Assembly: GCA_023014485.1 (NCBI GenBank)
Contig: JAJOZX010002357.1
Coordinates: 582,501 to 646,500 of the forward strand
Direction: 5' to 3'
Source: Bathynomus jamesi
Lineage: Eukaryota > Arthropoda > Malacostraca > Isopoda > Cirolanidae
DNA: 64,000 nt
In this document: one piece after another, positions 1 to 11,345 of the stretch
How the letters are laid out: every line of letters starts with the position of its first letter
Numbering within the stretch: the stretch's first letter is position 1
Translations under genes and position numbers: made by a program
The notes under the pieces: generated by a model
The model's database searches: none
What the model was told of the DNA's origin: nothing
Seen by the model: the letters and a program-made list of their open reading frames with translations, nothing else

Positions 1-708
1 TTTTTTATTTATTTTGCTTCTTTTGCATATGTTTATCCGGTTCTTTGTTTTATCTTTTTATCTTGTACAAAGATACAAATATGTATATACGTTCCAGTAT
101 TTTTATAAAGTATCATAATTTACTTACTGTTAATGGTTAGGCATTCTTCTAACGCTTTAAAACCTTGAAGCAAAACATTATCAGTTCATTTATTTAATTT
201 TTTCTCTTTATTATCTTCCAATTTGTTTTACTCGAATTGAAATCTAATTCTTCAACATGCTTTCTTTCTTTTTTTTGCCTATTTTCGCCATATTCTTTCC
301 TACCCAGATTCATTTGTACATGTACATTAGACTGCAATAAGAAGGTTCTACTTGAGTAATATCATTTCTGCATAACTTCTCGAATAAGGGCCCATACCAT
401 TTCATAAACTTTATTGACTCCTCGCTCGAACGCTACTTTCTTTTGATGTACCACCATGAATTTTTTAATATAGGCCGCAGTATCTGTTCTCATACATATT
501 ACGAAAGTAGGATTAAAACCATGAAATATTAGAATATTTGGTACACGAATTTTAGAAAGTGGTCAATGTTTTATGAATTTAATTTATAGAAAATTTAAGG
601 TGTTACCAAAAAACTGGATTAACACAAGGAGTTCCTTGGATTAACCATCTGCGTGGATTGGTTGGCAAATATTTAACCATGAATTTAACTGTTGTAATAA
701 TAGTCATT
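1..708. other. AT-rich stretch, no gene seen
   Basis: T-rich, low-complexity sequence without an open frame of recognisable content. I see nothing assignable here. Confidence 0.6.
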
Positions 709-856
709 CAGTACGACCGGACATTGATACAGCGCTCAGGCCAACTAATACGGCCGATCGCTCTAATCCTGCATCATTATTACCAGCATCATCGGCGATC
801 GAACCCCCTACTTCAGTGTCTTCAATTCGCTTAAAGGGAAACGGTGTAACTAAGTA
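709..856 (-). repeat. tRNA-derived SINE, family A (copy 1)
   Basis: Read on the minus strand it shares the layout of six other copies in this window: a tRNA-like head with a box-B-like motif (GGTTCGATCG), then a body with GGCCTGAGCGCTG. The segment GTTTCCCTTTAAGCGAA between the two promoter boxes recurs in the copies near 37.9, 42.1, 60.9 and 61.9 kb. Family membership is seen directly; mobilisation by a LINE is inferred. Confidence 0.65.
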
Positions 857-896
857 TTTTTATCTGTGTACTAATATTTCGTTTGCGTAAATTTCT

Positions 897-900
<4 letters not shown>

Positions 901-957
<57 letters not shown>
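901..957. repeat. (TA)n microsatellite
   Basis: About 28 perfect TA units running straight into the left end of the Tc1-type element; the last TA doubles as its target-site duplication. Confidence 0.95.
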
Positions 958-961
<4 letters not shown>

Positions 962-1385
962 GGGTGATCAAATTATTAGAGCCACCCCTTGAAAAACACA
1001 TTTTCATTATAATATGGTGTTTTTAGTTTAAATAATAACCTTTTAAGTATGCAGAGAAGTATTCCAAATTGTTAACACATGTAGTGTTCTCTACCTGAAT
1101 AACAGAAACTGGAGATAGGGGTTAATTTGGGGAGTAGGGGGAGGGGAGTATGTGAAAAGTGGGTTCAGTAGTGTTTCAGCTGTGAACGTGGAAGGTTGTG
1201 TCAAGTGGTCAGGTGCGTTAAGTGTATGTTAAGTTAATGATAAGTTATTATATTTAAACCATTGTACGTGGAATATGCACTCATACACCCATATGATATT
1301 GTTTCTCAGCAACATATTGTGATTCTTTTTATTAAATTAGTGTTTCTTTACAGGAATAACTTTTATGTACTCTAGGCTACCCAAC

Positions 1386-2551
1386 ATGGGTAAGAAATGT
1401 GATCTATCGCCAAAGAAGAAAGGTAGAATGCTCTCGCTGCTGACTGCAACTGATTATTCTCACAGAAAAATAGCCCGAGAACTGAATGTGTCACGTGCGA
1501 GTGTTGACAGGATCGCATAAAAAATTAAAGTTGAAGGGGATAATCCAGAGCTGACTCCAAAATGAAAGGGTAAATTTGGTCGGAAAAGGATAACTACACC
1601 TAGAGCCGACAGATGCATTGAAAAGAAACTAGTAAATAATAGGAGAAGCACTACTAACAAACTTAAATTGGAGCTGGAGAAGGAAAACATCAACATTTCG
1701 ACAATGACCTTAAGAAGGCGTGCCAGGGAATTTGGATTGAGTAGTCGCCGGCCAAGGAAAACGCCAAAATTGACTCCAACAATGATCAAAAAACGCTTAA
1801 AGTGGGCTAAATACTACTCAAAGTTCACTGTAGATGACTGGAAATCGGTAAGTCACAATATTTTAGTGATCTTGTATGCTTATTTTGAGTAAAATGTATT
1901 ATTTTGATATTTGTATGACAAGGCACATTTCATTTTGGTTGCAATCATTTCTTTCTCTTTTCATTTGCAGGTGTGTTTCAGTGACGAATCCACATTCCTA
2001 GTCATGTCTGATAAATCACAGTACGTTAGGCGACGTGTTGGTGAGGAATATCGTCCAGACTATGTCGTAAATACGGTTAAGCACCCAACATCTGTCATGA
2101 TATGGGCAGTGATAAGCGGTAAAGGTACAGGACGAATTTACATTGTTGAGGGTACTATGAGGCAGGACCAATACCGAAAGGTTTTGGAAACAAGACTTAT
2201 TCCCCACGTCGCCGATTGGTTTCCAAATGGTGAGCCATTCCATTTTATGCAAGATTCGGCCCCATGCCACACTGCAAGTCAGTTAAAAGTTTTCTGGCTG
2301 CAAAGAATATTCCTCTCGTCGATTGGCCAGGAAATTCTCCGGATATGAACCCTATCGAAAACCTATGGGAAATAGTAAAGCGTAGACTGAAAGGCGAGGA
2401 AATAACAACTCGAATACAGTTAATAGAACGAATAATTGCCGTTTTGAACCGTGATCCTGAGATACAGGCCAGCTGCAAAGCCTGTATAGAAAGTATGCCT
2501 AGACGGGTTGCTGCCTTAATTAAGGCCAAAGGAGGACCCACTAAGTACTAA
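1386..2551 (+). pseudogene. Tc1-type transposase with an intron, broken
   Basis: Cut-and-paste transposase acting in the nucleus on the element's own TIRs. Exon 1 (from ATG 1386) reads a helix-turn-helix DNA-binding domain (HRKIARELNVSRASVDR) and a second paired-type domain before DDWKS at about 1847. Exon 2 begins VCFSDES at 1971, giving the first catalytic Asp. QDSAPCHTA near 2250 gives the second, and SPDMNPIENLW near 2345-2365 the catalytic Glu, so the DDE triad is present. The C-terminus RRVAALIKAKGG is family-typical. Damage: in-frame stops at 1518 (TAA) and 1563 (TGA), and one frameshift near 2290 between the second and third catalytic motifs. The ATG at 1386 was chosen because it gives the usual short basic N-terminus. 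Confidence 0.88.
1848..1970 (+). other. Spliceosomal intron in the Tc1 transposase
   Basis: A 123-nt segment opens with GTAAGT and ends with a pyrimidine-rich run and TTTGCAG. It contains an in-frame TAA (1890) and removing it joins DWKS to VCFSDES, the normal Tc1 reading around the first catalytic Asp. Splicing is inferred; the boundaries and the restored motif are seen. Confidence 0.8.
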
Positions 2552-2727
2552 ATGTGTTTAATATGACTGTAGAGTGTATATAAATATATTCTGAAATAAA
2601 ATAAGCGTTTAAATTAGCCAAATTTTACTATTATTAGCATTAGAAATAAATTTATACAAGAAAAACTATTTTTTATGTAGTGGCTCTAATAATTTGATCA
2701 CCCACTGTATATATATATATATATATG

Positions 2728-2908
2728 ATGAATTTCACAATTAAACACTTGAAATGAATGAATGATGCAGAACCACAGCGAAAAAGAAAAATGATTGTAA
2801 GGCCTTTCGCGTATTCAGAAGTACACCTCGTCATTCCCCGACGAGGTGTACTTCTGAATACGCGAAAGGCCTTGGAATCATTTTTCTTTTTCCCTGTAGG
2901 TTTGCATT
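2728..2908. repeat. Penelope-like terminal hairpin (solo end)
   Basis: Two arms of about 68 nt (centre near 2837) are near-perfect reverse complements. The outer sequences (GATGAATTTCACAATTAAA and AATGAATGAATGATGCA) recur at the right end of the PLE at 55.8-57.0 kb, so this is a solo palindromic end of that family, without a coding region. Confidence 0.75.
2833..2878 (+). ncRNA. Hammerhead-ribozyme-like motif in PLE end
   Basis: Parts in order: stem I strand ATTCC (2833-2837); core-like CCGACGA (2838-2844, one change from CUGANGA); a long stem II closed by CTTCTGA; GAAA (2864-2867); a short self-complementary stem III (AGGCCT); then GGAAT (2874-2878), which pairs with the first strand. PLE ends are known to encode hammerhead motifs. 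Activity is not shown and one core base is off consensus. Confidence 0.5.
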
Positions 2909-5629
2909 ATATATATATATATATATATTCGAATTCCTTCTATTCCTTTTTTGGGTAATCCCTGTATTCTCGATGCGTCGGAGTTATTTACTTTTATTTG
3001 AGAACCTTCAATATAGTTTCCATCCAATTTCACACTTATGTAAATTTTCCTCTGTTTAAACATATTATTCCTGTATTTGTTTTTTCCATTAAATTCTCCA
3101 GGAATTGTAATCTGTAATTTTATTTCTTGCTCTATAAATCCTGAATATTTGCATAGGCTACTGAGATAGGATTATTATTTTATGGCGCGACCTTTTCTTC
3201 TATTTTCCTTACATTTTTATGTTGTGTTGTCATTTTAACTTCTCTCTCTCTTCTTATTCTTCTTCATTCATTTTTGCTGTAAAATTTCAGATTCTGTATC
3301 GTGGTTTGTTTTTTTTTCAGTAAAATTTGTAATTGATCCTGAGTGTAAGTGTAGGTTAGGGTAAAGTACGAACTAGAAACTGAATATTGAAGTAAAAGTA
3401 ATATATTTGGTGAAAAATACATAGAGTATTTCTTTTTTTTATCATAATCAGTAATATATGAACTAAACCATAGCCATTTAAACATCAGTTTGATGGAAAA
3501 TAACATAAGTAAGTTGGTGTAAAATTTTCATCAATATACAGAGTGTGATATTTTGCGTCATATGAATATATATATATATAAATATATAAATATATAAATA
3601 AACTTCATCATGGTAACTCTTTGAATTTGATAAAAATACAAATTAAAAATGTTTACAGTTCAAACCAATAACTGTACCAGGTTTTCAGCTTTAAAACGAT
3701 AGGTCAATGATGGCAAGCCAAACTGTTTGAACGTGATGTGCCATCTAGCGGAAGAAATGTTAATTAAATCCAGCTTTTAGTTAAGTTTCCTTTACAAAGT
3801 GTCATTACATATAATTTAATTCTTACACTGTAAATCATGTAAAGATTTTTACAACGTTACAGTTTCATCAACGAAAACGTCTGCGTCTGAATTTCAGCTT
3901 CGATTTTAGGAGCGGCTCGCGGGTTTAACGTCTTAATTCTTGCGTCATGCTAACGTTGGATTTTTCATTTATAATATGAGATATATTTATGTATAGGGAA
4001 ATGCATCTAAACATATACAAAGAGAGTTCTCGTAACTAGTTTAGTTGAACATGCTTCATTCTGATGATTACACTCTAAATCCTGCCTGCTACGTCTACTT
4101 TAAAACTAAGTACATAATTGAGATTCAATGTACTGTACTCTGAATGTAAGAAAATAATGTGGAATTTTTTCTTTAATCCCTATATAAAAGTGTATTTTCT
4201 GTGATTTTTCTAAATTCCAGAAGGACCTCCTTGTCAAAAAGCAAACTTCCTTATTTACCTTCCATCTACTGACGTTGTACTCCAGAAATACTTTATTATT
4301 TGCAAAGTACATTTAAACTCACTTATACTTTCAAGTTTAAGGTTGACGGAACGAACCCAATTTAGAGTGATATATACTTTCTCTGATGACGCGTTATTTA
4401 TTATATTCTGAAAGAAAAAATTTTCAACGTACAGTCAGTTCAAAACGTCCTGTCGTGAAACTACATTTTTCTTACCAATAAATATCAGTAAGAAACGTGG
4501 AGTTTCACGACAAAACTTTTTTACTCGATTGACCATTATACTTTTTTACCTGCAAGGCAAGGTTAAATGCGATTTATTTTATTTTAAATATTTGTTTTAT
4601 GTCGGCCTTTACGAATATGAATTTGACTAATAAATAGGTTTAGTTTGTTTGTAATGGTTGTTGTTTTTGTCGTGTTTGTTGTCGGTCTTTTTCCTTTTAA
4701 CGTTTGTTTGCTTTTTCAAAAATTCGTACACTCGTAATGTTTAAACATTTTACACAATGGAATCCATTGCCGTGGATTTATCCTTTTTTAATTGACAAGC
4801 GATGCAATCAATTGTTAGCTGACTTCCTTTCAAAAAAAGAGATTATTTTTATTTAGTTTTGGAACTTTTAAACATCTTTCGTATTTTGGGATGTTTTCTC
4901 GATTTGTTGACTACATTTTGACTTTTCTTTGTCTCTTTTCCCCCTTGTTTGCGTTTTTCTCTTTTCTTCAACTCGAAAGCGGACGAAAAGAAGTGGTATT
5001 GAAAATAGAATGGCACCACTTTTTACCTGACTTTCTTTACCTGTATCTTTCTTTTTTCTTTCTCTCGGCAATGTTTTGTGTGAAAATCAATTCAGGGCAT
5101 CACTTTTTTTTTTAAAAGATCGGTTTTCGTTTTGTTTTGATATTCATTTGTTTTAATGTTTTCCCCGAATCGCTCTTGTTTTTGATATGTACTCCCGATT
5201 TTGCATAACAATCGTAGTCACTGACAGAGTTTAAAAGAAACCAAGTGTTTTCAATACCAATCCCCCATCGCCCCCACCCGGCCAAATATCAAATATATAT
5301 AAACAGGATTCTTTCTGGATAGCGTTCAAAAAACAAAGTCATCGCCACATCACTAAACAAAAACAAATTGAAAACAATACCGTGATGTTCTTTCTCATCC
5401 CTTCAGAAGAGAGTTAATAAACTTTGGAAATAAACTGAGACATTCTCTCCAAAAGAATCTTTGTAATGACTAATTCAAAATCTTTTATAGCCATTTTTTT
5501 CAATTTTATTTCCACGAGTCTAAGATGGCGCTAATTTTACGCCATTCTCTTAAAATAAGGCCTTTTATTTTTATTAAGGAATGCATTTTTATAGAGAGCT
5601 TATTATAATATAAATATTATAAAAGAACG

Positions 5630-5631
<2 letters not shown>
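2909..5631. other. AT-rich stretch without genes
   Basis: No protein or RNA gene recognised. It holds short (TA)n runs (about 3560-3600) and one imperfect hairpin at 4450-4516 whose arms carry TGTCGTGAAACT and AGTTTCACGACA. Open frames here are low-complexity (poly-Lys, poly-Phe) and unconvincing. Confidence 0.55.
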
Positions 5632-5694
<63 letters not shown>

Positions 5695-5707
5695 ATATAT
5701 ATTATAT

Positions 5708-5742
<35 letters not shown>
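5632..5742. repeat. Compound (TA)n-(CA)n-(TA)n microsatellite
   Basis: About 30 nt of TA, 31 nt of alternating AC (5662-5692), then interrupted AT repeats. Apparent YIYI/VCVC reading frames across it are translation artefacts. Confidence 0.95.
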
Positions 5743-5956
5743 GCATCAACAGCGGAAGCACTCATTCCTTGTTCCCAAATTGAATTGGGAATCAAAGAAG
5801 GAGTTTTTAATCTTTTTAATTATATAAATTGGAAATAAAAGAACGAATATACCATCGAAAGTCTCCACCCAAATTTACTTCCTTTTCTCAGATTGGATTG
5901 AATTCTTTAGAGCCCAATTGCATATAATCAGAGGCATTAACAAGATGCGGTGCAGT

Positions 5957-5989
<33 letters not shown>

Positions 5990-5991
<2 letters not shown>

Positions 5992-6140
5992 GGGTTGTTC
6001 AATCTCCTTCGCAACATCTAAGGTCACATAACGGAAGGGACCTACAGCTTTACGCGAATTCCGAACCACAAGTCGCTACATCATCTATATAGAGAGGGAA
6101 GTCACCGATCCAACTAATACCCAGAACCAAGTTTTCAGCC
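5990..6140 (-). repeat. Pol III-type SINE, family B (copy 1), with CR1-like tail
   Basis: On the minus strand: TTAGTTGGATCGGTGAC, then GTAGCGACTTGTGGTTCGGA, then GTAAAGCTGTAGGTCCC and a TGTTGCGAAGGAG segment ending at an (AT)n tract (5960-5989). The same order is found on the plus strand at 53.58-53.86 kb. The GTGGTTCGGA...GTAGGTCCC block also forms the 3' end of the CR1-like LINE near 27.40 kb. The TTGGAT-GGTGAC motif resembles a 5S box C or a tRNA box A; which one is uncertain. Confidence 0.55.
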
Positions 6141-6526
6141 GTTCTTTAAAAATAAAGGTATTTTCTTGAAAGGATTTTAAAAAGTCCTAAATTAAGTATA
6201 GAACGAATTGTAAAATACTGTGACCTTAACTTCACTAGCATAGTTGTGTAAGGTGATCCATAAAGATGTTCCCAAAAAATAACGCGCAATACATTATTTT
6301 TGTGAACATGTTTTTTGGTCACTCTGTACAATAATTTTCAAATAAATGTGTTAAAAATGGCGACGTCGAAAAAAAAAAGTACAGATTTAAATTCTCTTTT
6401 TACACAATACACCATCTTGGGAGTTCCTCTTCCTGAAATTAATTTTAAAATTCTAGTCTGTTCTTTTATGGTGAATTCAAAAAATTCTTAATATGAAATT
6501 TGTGATACACCTTAAAATATGAAGAT

Positions 6527-6573
<47 letters not shown>

Positions 6574-6883
6574 TAAAATACAGTTTACGTAAAATACCAA
6601 AAATTTCAAGGGAACGTAAACCTTAATATTTTATAGTGTTATACTTTTTTACGTAAAAAGTATCATTTCTATAATTTGATTAAAGGGAAAGGTTGAAAGA
6701 CAATCAAATAAAGTTTTCTGCAATATGGAATTATATGATTTGGGGCTTAACAATCCCCCAGAAAATCTAATCAGCTGTGAACATGTTCAGTCTGTTGATG
6801 CAACTTGATTTTCAAAAAGTCACATAAAAAAAGGTCAAAATTATGTAAGGCAACACACGCTGCGGTTTTTATTGTTCCAATTA

Positions 6884-6920
<37 letters not shown>

Positions 6921-7242
6921 ACATTAGAAATATTCTAACTCTCCTTTTTTACGAGGTCTTTAATTTGCTTATTGTAGTCATAACGCAAAATATATGATGC
7001 AACATTGCATATAAATTAAGGAAAACTCGTGCGTAGAGCTGAGGTGTTTAAGCTTATTTTCCTGCATACATTGTTCTCTTGTCATGAAGATGTGTTGAAA
7101 TAAGCACTTATTGATTGTTGTTCCTGAATATGATAAAACTTGTAATACATAAGTATATTTACAGTCTTTCAGTCACCAAATGATTCCTCGACAAGCGTGA
7201 ACAAAACTTGCTCATATAAATGCAAAATAAATATGAATGTTA

Positions 7243-7245
<3 letters not shown>
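6141..7245. other. AT-rich stretch, microsatellites and a transposon-end-like sequence
   Basis: TTTTTTGGTCACTCTGTA at 6309-6326 resembles one end of a Tc1/mariner-type MITE, without a matching second end that I can find. Microsatellites: (AC)n(AT)n at 6529-6573 and (ATT)n at 6884-6919. No gene seen. Confidence 0.5.
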
Positions 7246-7289
<44 letters not shown>

Positions 7290-7307
7290 ATGAATGTTAT
7301 GTGTGGG

Positions 7308-7355
<48 letters not shown>

Positions 7356-7380
7356 CAGTATATGTGTGTGTGTGTGTGTG
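7246..7380. repeat. Mixed (TA)n/(TG)n microsatellite block
   Basis: Alternating TG and TA tracts with a repeated TATGAATGTTATGTGTG unit between them. Open frames on both strands across it are artefacts of the repeat. Confidence 0.9.
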
Positions 7381-7776
7381 CGTGGAAAAAACCGTTTTTC
7401 ACCAAATGTGACTTACAATCCGTTGAGAAACCGAAGCTGAGAGGAACCAAGGTTGGGATAGTAAAATAGTTGTTCACTGCTAACCCTCTACGTAAAGGTA
7501 TGAGGTTATGATTATAATTGTCTGTAATTGTAATGGTTGCAACGGAAGAATTTATAATAGATTTTGTGTCTTGTATCCTTCTCTTGTTGATTATAATTTC
7601 TCAGCTCCGGTTTTGTTAGCATACGAATCGAACTTCAATAATGACCAAATTTTTTGGTTATATTTAAAAAACGAAACAAAATAGTAAAGGACTCCTCTTT
7701 ATCTTTCGATCGATGGTATTTGAGGAACCCAAAATATTGCAAATCTGCAAAGATTACTGTTCTAACATTCTTAACA

Positions 7777-7934
7777 ATATGAGCAGAGAAAATCTCAGAT
7801 TGCTTTCTGGTAATTGTTGATAAAATGAGTCATTACCAGTGGTGGGCAAGTAACGATATGAGCAGAGAAAATCTCAGATTGCTTTCTGGTAATTGTTGAT
7901 AAAATGAGTCATTACCAGTGGTGGGAAAGTAACG
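7777..7934. repeat. 79-bp tandem duplication spanning a hAT MITE end
   Basis: Two direct copies (7777-7855, 7856-7934) start ATATGAGCAGAGAAAATC. Each contains the GTCATTAC target sequence and the first ~19 bases of the MITE that follows. Only the second copy continues into the full element, so the duplication arose after insertion. Confidence 0.85.
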
Positions 7935-8241
7935 AAGCATTTGTAATCGATTACAGTAACTAAGTAGTTTTTTCCAGTAATCTACTTGTAACTAATTACT
8001 TTTCCGAACGACTACTTTTTACTTGTAATCGATTAAAAATTTATCAATAGTAACTACCTTTTACTTCGTTACTTTTGTAAAAAATGTATACAATTATTTT
8101 TTTATATTTTTCTCCAGCAAATTTTGAGTGGTAATATTTCTTGTGTAATGTAATGTAATTTTACTTCTACTTGATTACTATTTACGGCAAGTAATTCTAC
8201 TTTTACTCGATTACGAAATCTTAGTAATTTGCCCACCACTG
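7916..8241. mobile_element. hAT-type MITE, 326 bp
   Basis: Ends CAGTGGTGGGCAA and its inverse at 8229-8241, flanked by a perfect 8-bp target duplication GTCATTAC (7908-7915 and 8242-8249). The 8-bp duplication and CAGTGG-type ends are hAT hallmarks. The inside is non-coding and dense in GTAAT/ATTAC words. Confidence 0.88.
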
Positions 8242-8249
8242 GTCATTAC

Positions 8250-8684
8250 ATCATGTTCAGACTTCACAATAAAAAATTAAATTTCTTGTTAAAAAGCTAA
8301 AAGTAGGATCTCCTGGTACAGACAATCTGTCAAGTGAGCATTTAAAATAAACCCAGGAGTTTTTAAATTTTTGCATATTACTATTACTTTCTGCAGTACT
8401 GTTCCATAGTTTAATTCCTGTATGTCATTAGTCAAACACAAATACGGAAGTGTTCTGTCAAGTCAGATCACAGAATATTCGCATTTGGTTTCTGTTTTTT
8501 TTAATTATTTTAAAACTTCAAAAACTTTTATGACATAAACTTAAGAATTATTTATGGGAATTCCCTGTTCAGTTCAGCTTTAATTAAAATGAATCACTCA
8601 ACATGTTTTCCTATCTACTTACTGAAACTTGTAAATATAACCAATAAAAATACAGTAATTTAGAGGTATATGGTTGTTTTCTTA
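8250..8684. other. AT-rich stretch, no gene seen
   Basis: No reading frame or RNA gene recognised. Confidence 0.55.
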
Positions 8685-9048
8685 GGATCACCTGAAGATA
8701 GATAGATAGATAGATAGGTAGATAGAATAACCTTTATTAATAATAATAAAATAAATACATTTTTCAATTTACAATGACATGAATAATTGTGAAGCTCGAC
8801 TATTTATTTTATTTAATTTGGCTCTTAAGCTTAAGCTTTATGCTTTACTGGGCTCAGTAAGATCAGGGCCCCCAGCCTTCTTTAGTTAGCTTTATAAGGC
8901 TAACTAACGAAAATATCACGACCTAACCTAACCAATCGTCAAGAGCGTACAGTTGACCTAACGATTTAGGTTACGTCGTGATATTTTCGTTAGTTCGCCT
9001 TATAAAGCTAACTAAAGAAGGCTGGGGGCCCTGATCTTCAGGTGATCC
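8685..9048. mobile_element. Foldback element FB1, interrupted by a LINE 3'-end-like insert
   Basis: Ends GGATCACCTGAAGAT and the inverse CTTCAGGTGATCC. The inner arms carry CTTTAGTTAGCTTTATAAGG, then ACGAAAATATCACGACC, then CCTAACCTAACCAATCG, and repeat inverted. Flanks TTTTCTTA and TTTTCTTG look like a 7-8 bp target duplication. About 160 bp inserted at 8700-8860 begin with (GATA)n; read on the minus strand they end in AATAAA-like sequence plus (TATC)n, as LINE 3' tails do. Confidence 0.75.
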
Positions 9049-9065
9049 TTTTCTTGATATAAATA

Positions 9066-9914
9066 CCTCTTGTGACAAAAGCCCCTAGGAGAAAAGCCCC
9101 CTAGGACAAACGCCCCCTAGGACAAAAGCCCCCTGAACAAATTGCTGGGTACGGCAAGTCAGGTGTCACATCTAATTTCAAAAGATCAGAAGATATTTAG
9201 GTGAAATAACCAATATTAACCTGTTATGTTAATTGAATGCCCAGTTAGGTCAACTGAATGCCCGGTTAGGTCAACTGAATGCCCGGTTAGGTCAACTGTA
9301 CGCCCTTGATGATTGGTTAGGTTAAGTCATGATATTTTCGTTAGTTTAAACGAAAATGACGAGAGCCAAAATACATAAACTATAAACATAAACTAAACTA
9401 TAAACTATAAACTATGAACATAAACTGTAAATAATAAAGAATAAAAATAATGATTTAAAAAATTCTTATTATTATTTTTGGTGCTACTATAGCGTGATTC
9501 CTACCTCGATTCGGCGGTCTACCTTTTAATTATAGCTTCTTACCTTGTTTACTAATTGCTTGTTTACATTCCAATGTCCATCGCCCTTGACGATTGGTTA
9601 GGTTTAGTCATGATATTTTCGTTAGTTTTAACGAAAATATCGTGACTAAACCTAACCAATCGTAGGTAGACCACATACTATAGTAGCACCGAAACTATTT
9701 TTTAAATAAATAAAATTGAATAATAAATAGCATTTTATATTTATTATATTTTCATTTATAACTTGGATAGGAATCACACTCTACAGTACTGTAGGTTCGA
9801 ACCAAAACGGGTAGGAATCACCCTATAGTATCGAAGTCACCGGTAGGAATCACGCTATAGTAGCACCTTATTTTTCCTAGGGGGCTTTTGTCCTAGGGGG
9901 CTTTTGTCCTACAC
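9066..9914. mobile_element. Composite element with nested palindromes
   Basis: The outer ends are direct arrays of CTAGGACAAAAGCCCC (about four units at 9076-9131) answered by the inverse units at 9870-9911. Inside, GGTGCTACTATAGCGTGATT (9480) is answered by its inverse ending 9867, with a third partial copy. Innermost is the FB core (GATTGGTTAGGTTTAGTCATG and its inverse, about 9590-9662). A 21-nt unit (GAATGCCCGGTTAGGTCAACT) is repeated three to four times at 9236-9303. No coding region seen. Confidence 0.7.
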
Positions 9915-10055
9915 TCGTTTAATGTGTACACTCATAAAAAAATTTACGTATAAATTGCACGTCAGTTACACATTTTAACGTAACATTTTTGTCACATTGA
10001 ATTTAATGTGCAACATAAGCGTAACTTCCCAGCTTCACCAAAAGTAAGACTTTTT

Positions 10056-10256
10056 GGAGCTATTGAAGAATAGGGAACCCAGCCTGCTTTAGTTAGCTTT
10101 ATAAGGCTACTAACGAAAATATCATGACCTAACCTAACCAATCGTCAAGGGCGTACAGTTAACCTAACGATTGGTTAGGTTAGGTCGTGATATTTTCGTC
10201 AGTTAGCCTTATAAGCCTAACTAAAGAAGGCTGGGGTCCCTATTCTTCAATAGCTC
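10056..10256. mobile_element. Foldback element FB2
   Basis: Palindrome of about 200 bp with the same core as FB1 (GTTAGCTTTATAAGG, TATCATGACC, CCTAACCTAACCAATCG) but different ends (GAGCTATTGAAGAATAGGG and inverse). Flanked by AGACTTTTT on both sides (10047-10055, 10257-10265), a 9-bp duplication that fits Mutator-like or related elements. Class assignment is inferred. Confidence 0.78.
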
Positions 10257-10931
10257 AGACTTTTTTTCCTCTATTTCGTTCCGTAACGTTTTGTTGTTAA
10301 GGAAGTAAGACCTTTATCAAATATTTCGTTCCGTAACAATTCCTAAACTTTTGTTGTTGCGTTTCCTTCTTATTGCGTAACTTTGTCAGAACGTTTATAA
10401 CATTGAAAATTATATGGATTCTATCAGATAAATATAGGCCTAACCTATAAATTCCCACTTAATTATCTTCCATAACACGCGTAATATATAGCATATTATA
10501 AAATTGGAATCTATTTAAAGTAAAGTTACCGTAAACACGTTTTCATGCTATATGTTTTGCAATGAAATGTAATTATAAGCCAGTGTTATTGTTTAGGTGC
10601 CTGCGTAAGACAAAGGTAATGACGGCAATAAAAGGGGTGTTTGAAATGTATGTTTGAGTATTTATTACATGGTATGATGTTTTTTCATTAGTGAAGAATC
10701 TATATTGTGCCTTTACTCTGAATAAATATATCTTCGGATGTACTTTTAAGAGCTGTTCTCTCTGGGCATACGCGCTTGTTTCGTTTCGGTCAGTTCAGAG
10801 TTTACGCGAGAGATGCGTGGATGATTACTCTTTAAAAAATAATTTAAAGTATGGTTGATTATGGCCGACATTATAAATATTTAATAGTTGTCTTGTACTA
10901 TTAACTTTCCTCACTGTTATATAAAATAATT

Positions 10932-11134
10932 GGATCACCTGAAGAACAGGGCCCCCAGCCTCAATTATCAAATGATATGTTCGTTAAAACTAACGAAAAT
11001 ATCACGACTTAACCTAACCAATCGTCAAGGGCGTACAATTGACCTAACCGGGCATTCAATTTAATTTATTATTATATTTGGTACTGTAAAGCAAAAAAAC
11101 AAGAATACATGGGGGCCCTGATCTTCAGGTGATC
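10932..11134. mobile_element. Foldback-family element FB3
   Basis: GGATCACCTGAAGA end and inverse TCTTCAGGTGATC, FB core (CTAACGAAAATATCACGAC, CTTAACCTAACCAATCG), plus a unique arm (ATTCAATTTAATTTATTA, GGTACTGTAAAGCA). Only the ends are palindromic; the middle is asymmetric. Confidence 0.7.
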
Positions 11135-11345
11135 TGATATTTTATGAAGACACCTTAAAAAATATCGTAGAAAAACTTACATTACTAAATTTAACAATAG
11201 CACATCACGCATTTGCAAATTTAAGTTTAAAAAACTCCGAGCACATTTTGGTATATATTAATTCAGACTGAAATTTGTATGTAACCGAACTTAAATGTGT
11301 ATTTACCACTTTATACTTAATCTGCTCGACTCTCATAAACTATTT

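Larger units (their letters stand above)
958..2707 (+). mobile_element. Tc1/mariner-type DNA transposon, 1.75 kb
   Basis: Terminal inverted repeats begin CAGAGGGTGATCAAATTA on the left and CAGTGGGTGATCAAATTA on the right (27 of the first 28 bases identical). They are flanked by the TA dinucleotides expected of this superfamily (956-957 and 2708-2709). One transposase gene lies inside on the plus strand. The element sits in a (TA)n tract that continues on its right side. Length and TIR layout fit an autonomous Tc1 element, but the gene is broken, so this copy is inferred to be inactive. Confidence 0.92.

Noticed and set aside
4868..5115. Two opposite frames of about 70 codons
   Set aside because: Lys/Arg- and Phe/Leu-rich low-complexity translations of biased DNA.
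7169..7477. Open frames on both strands
   Set aside because: They translate (TA)n/(TG)n repeats into YIYI, THTH and VCVC strings; no real protein content.
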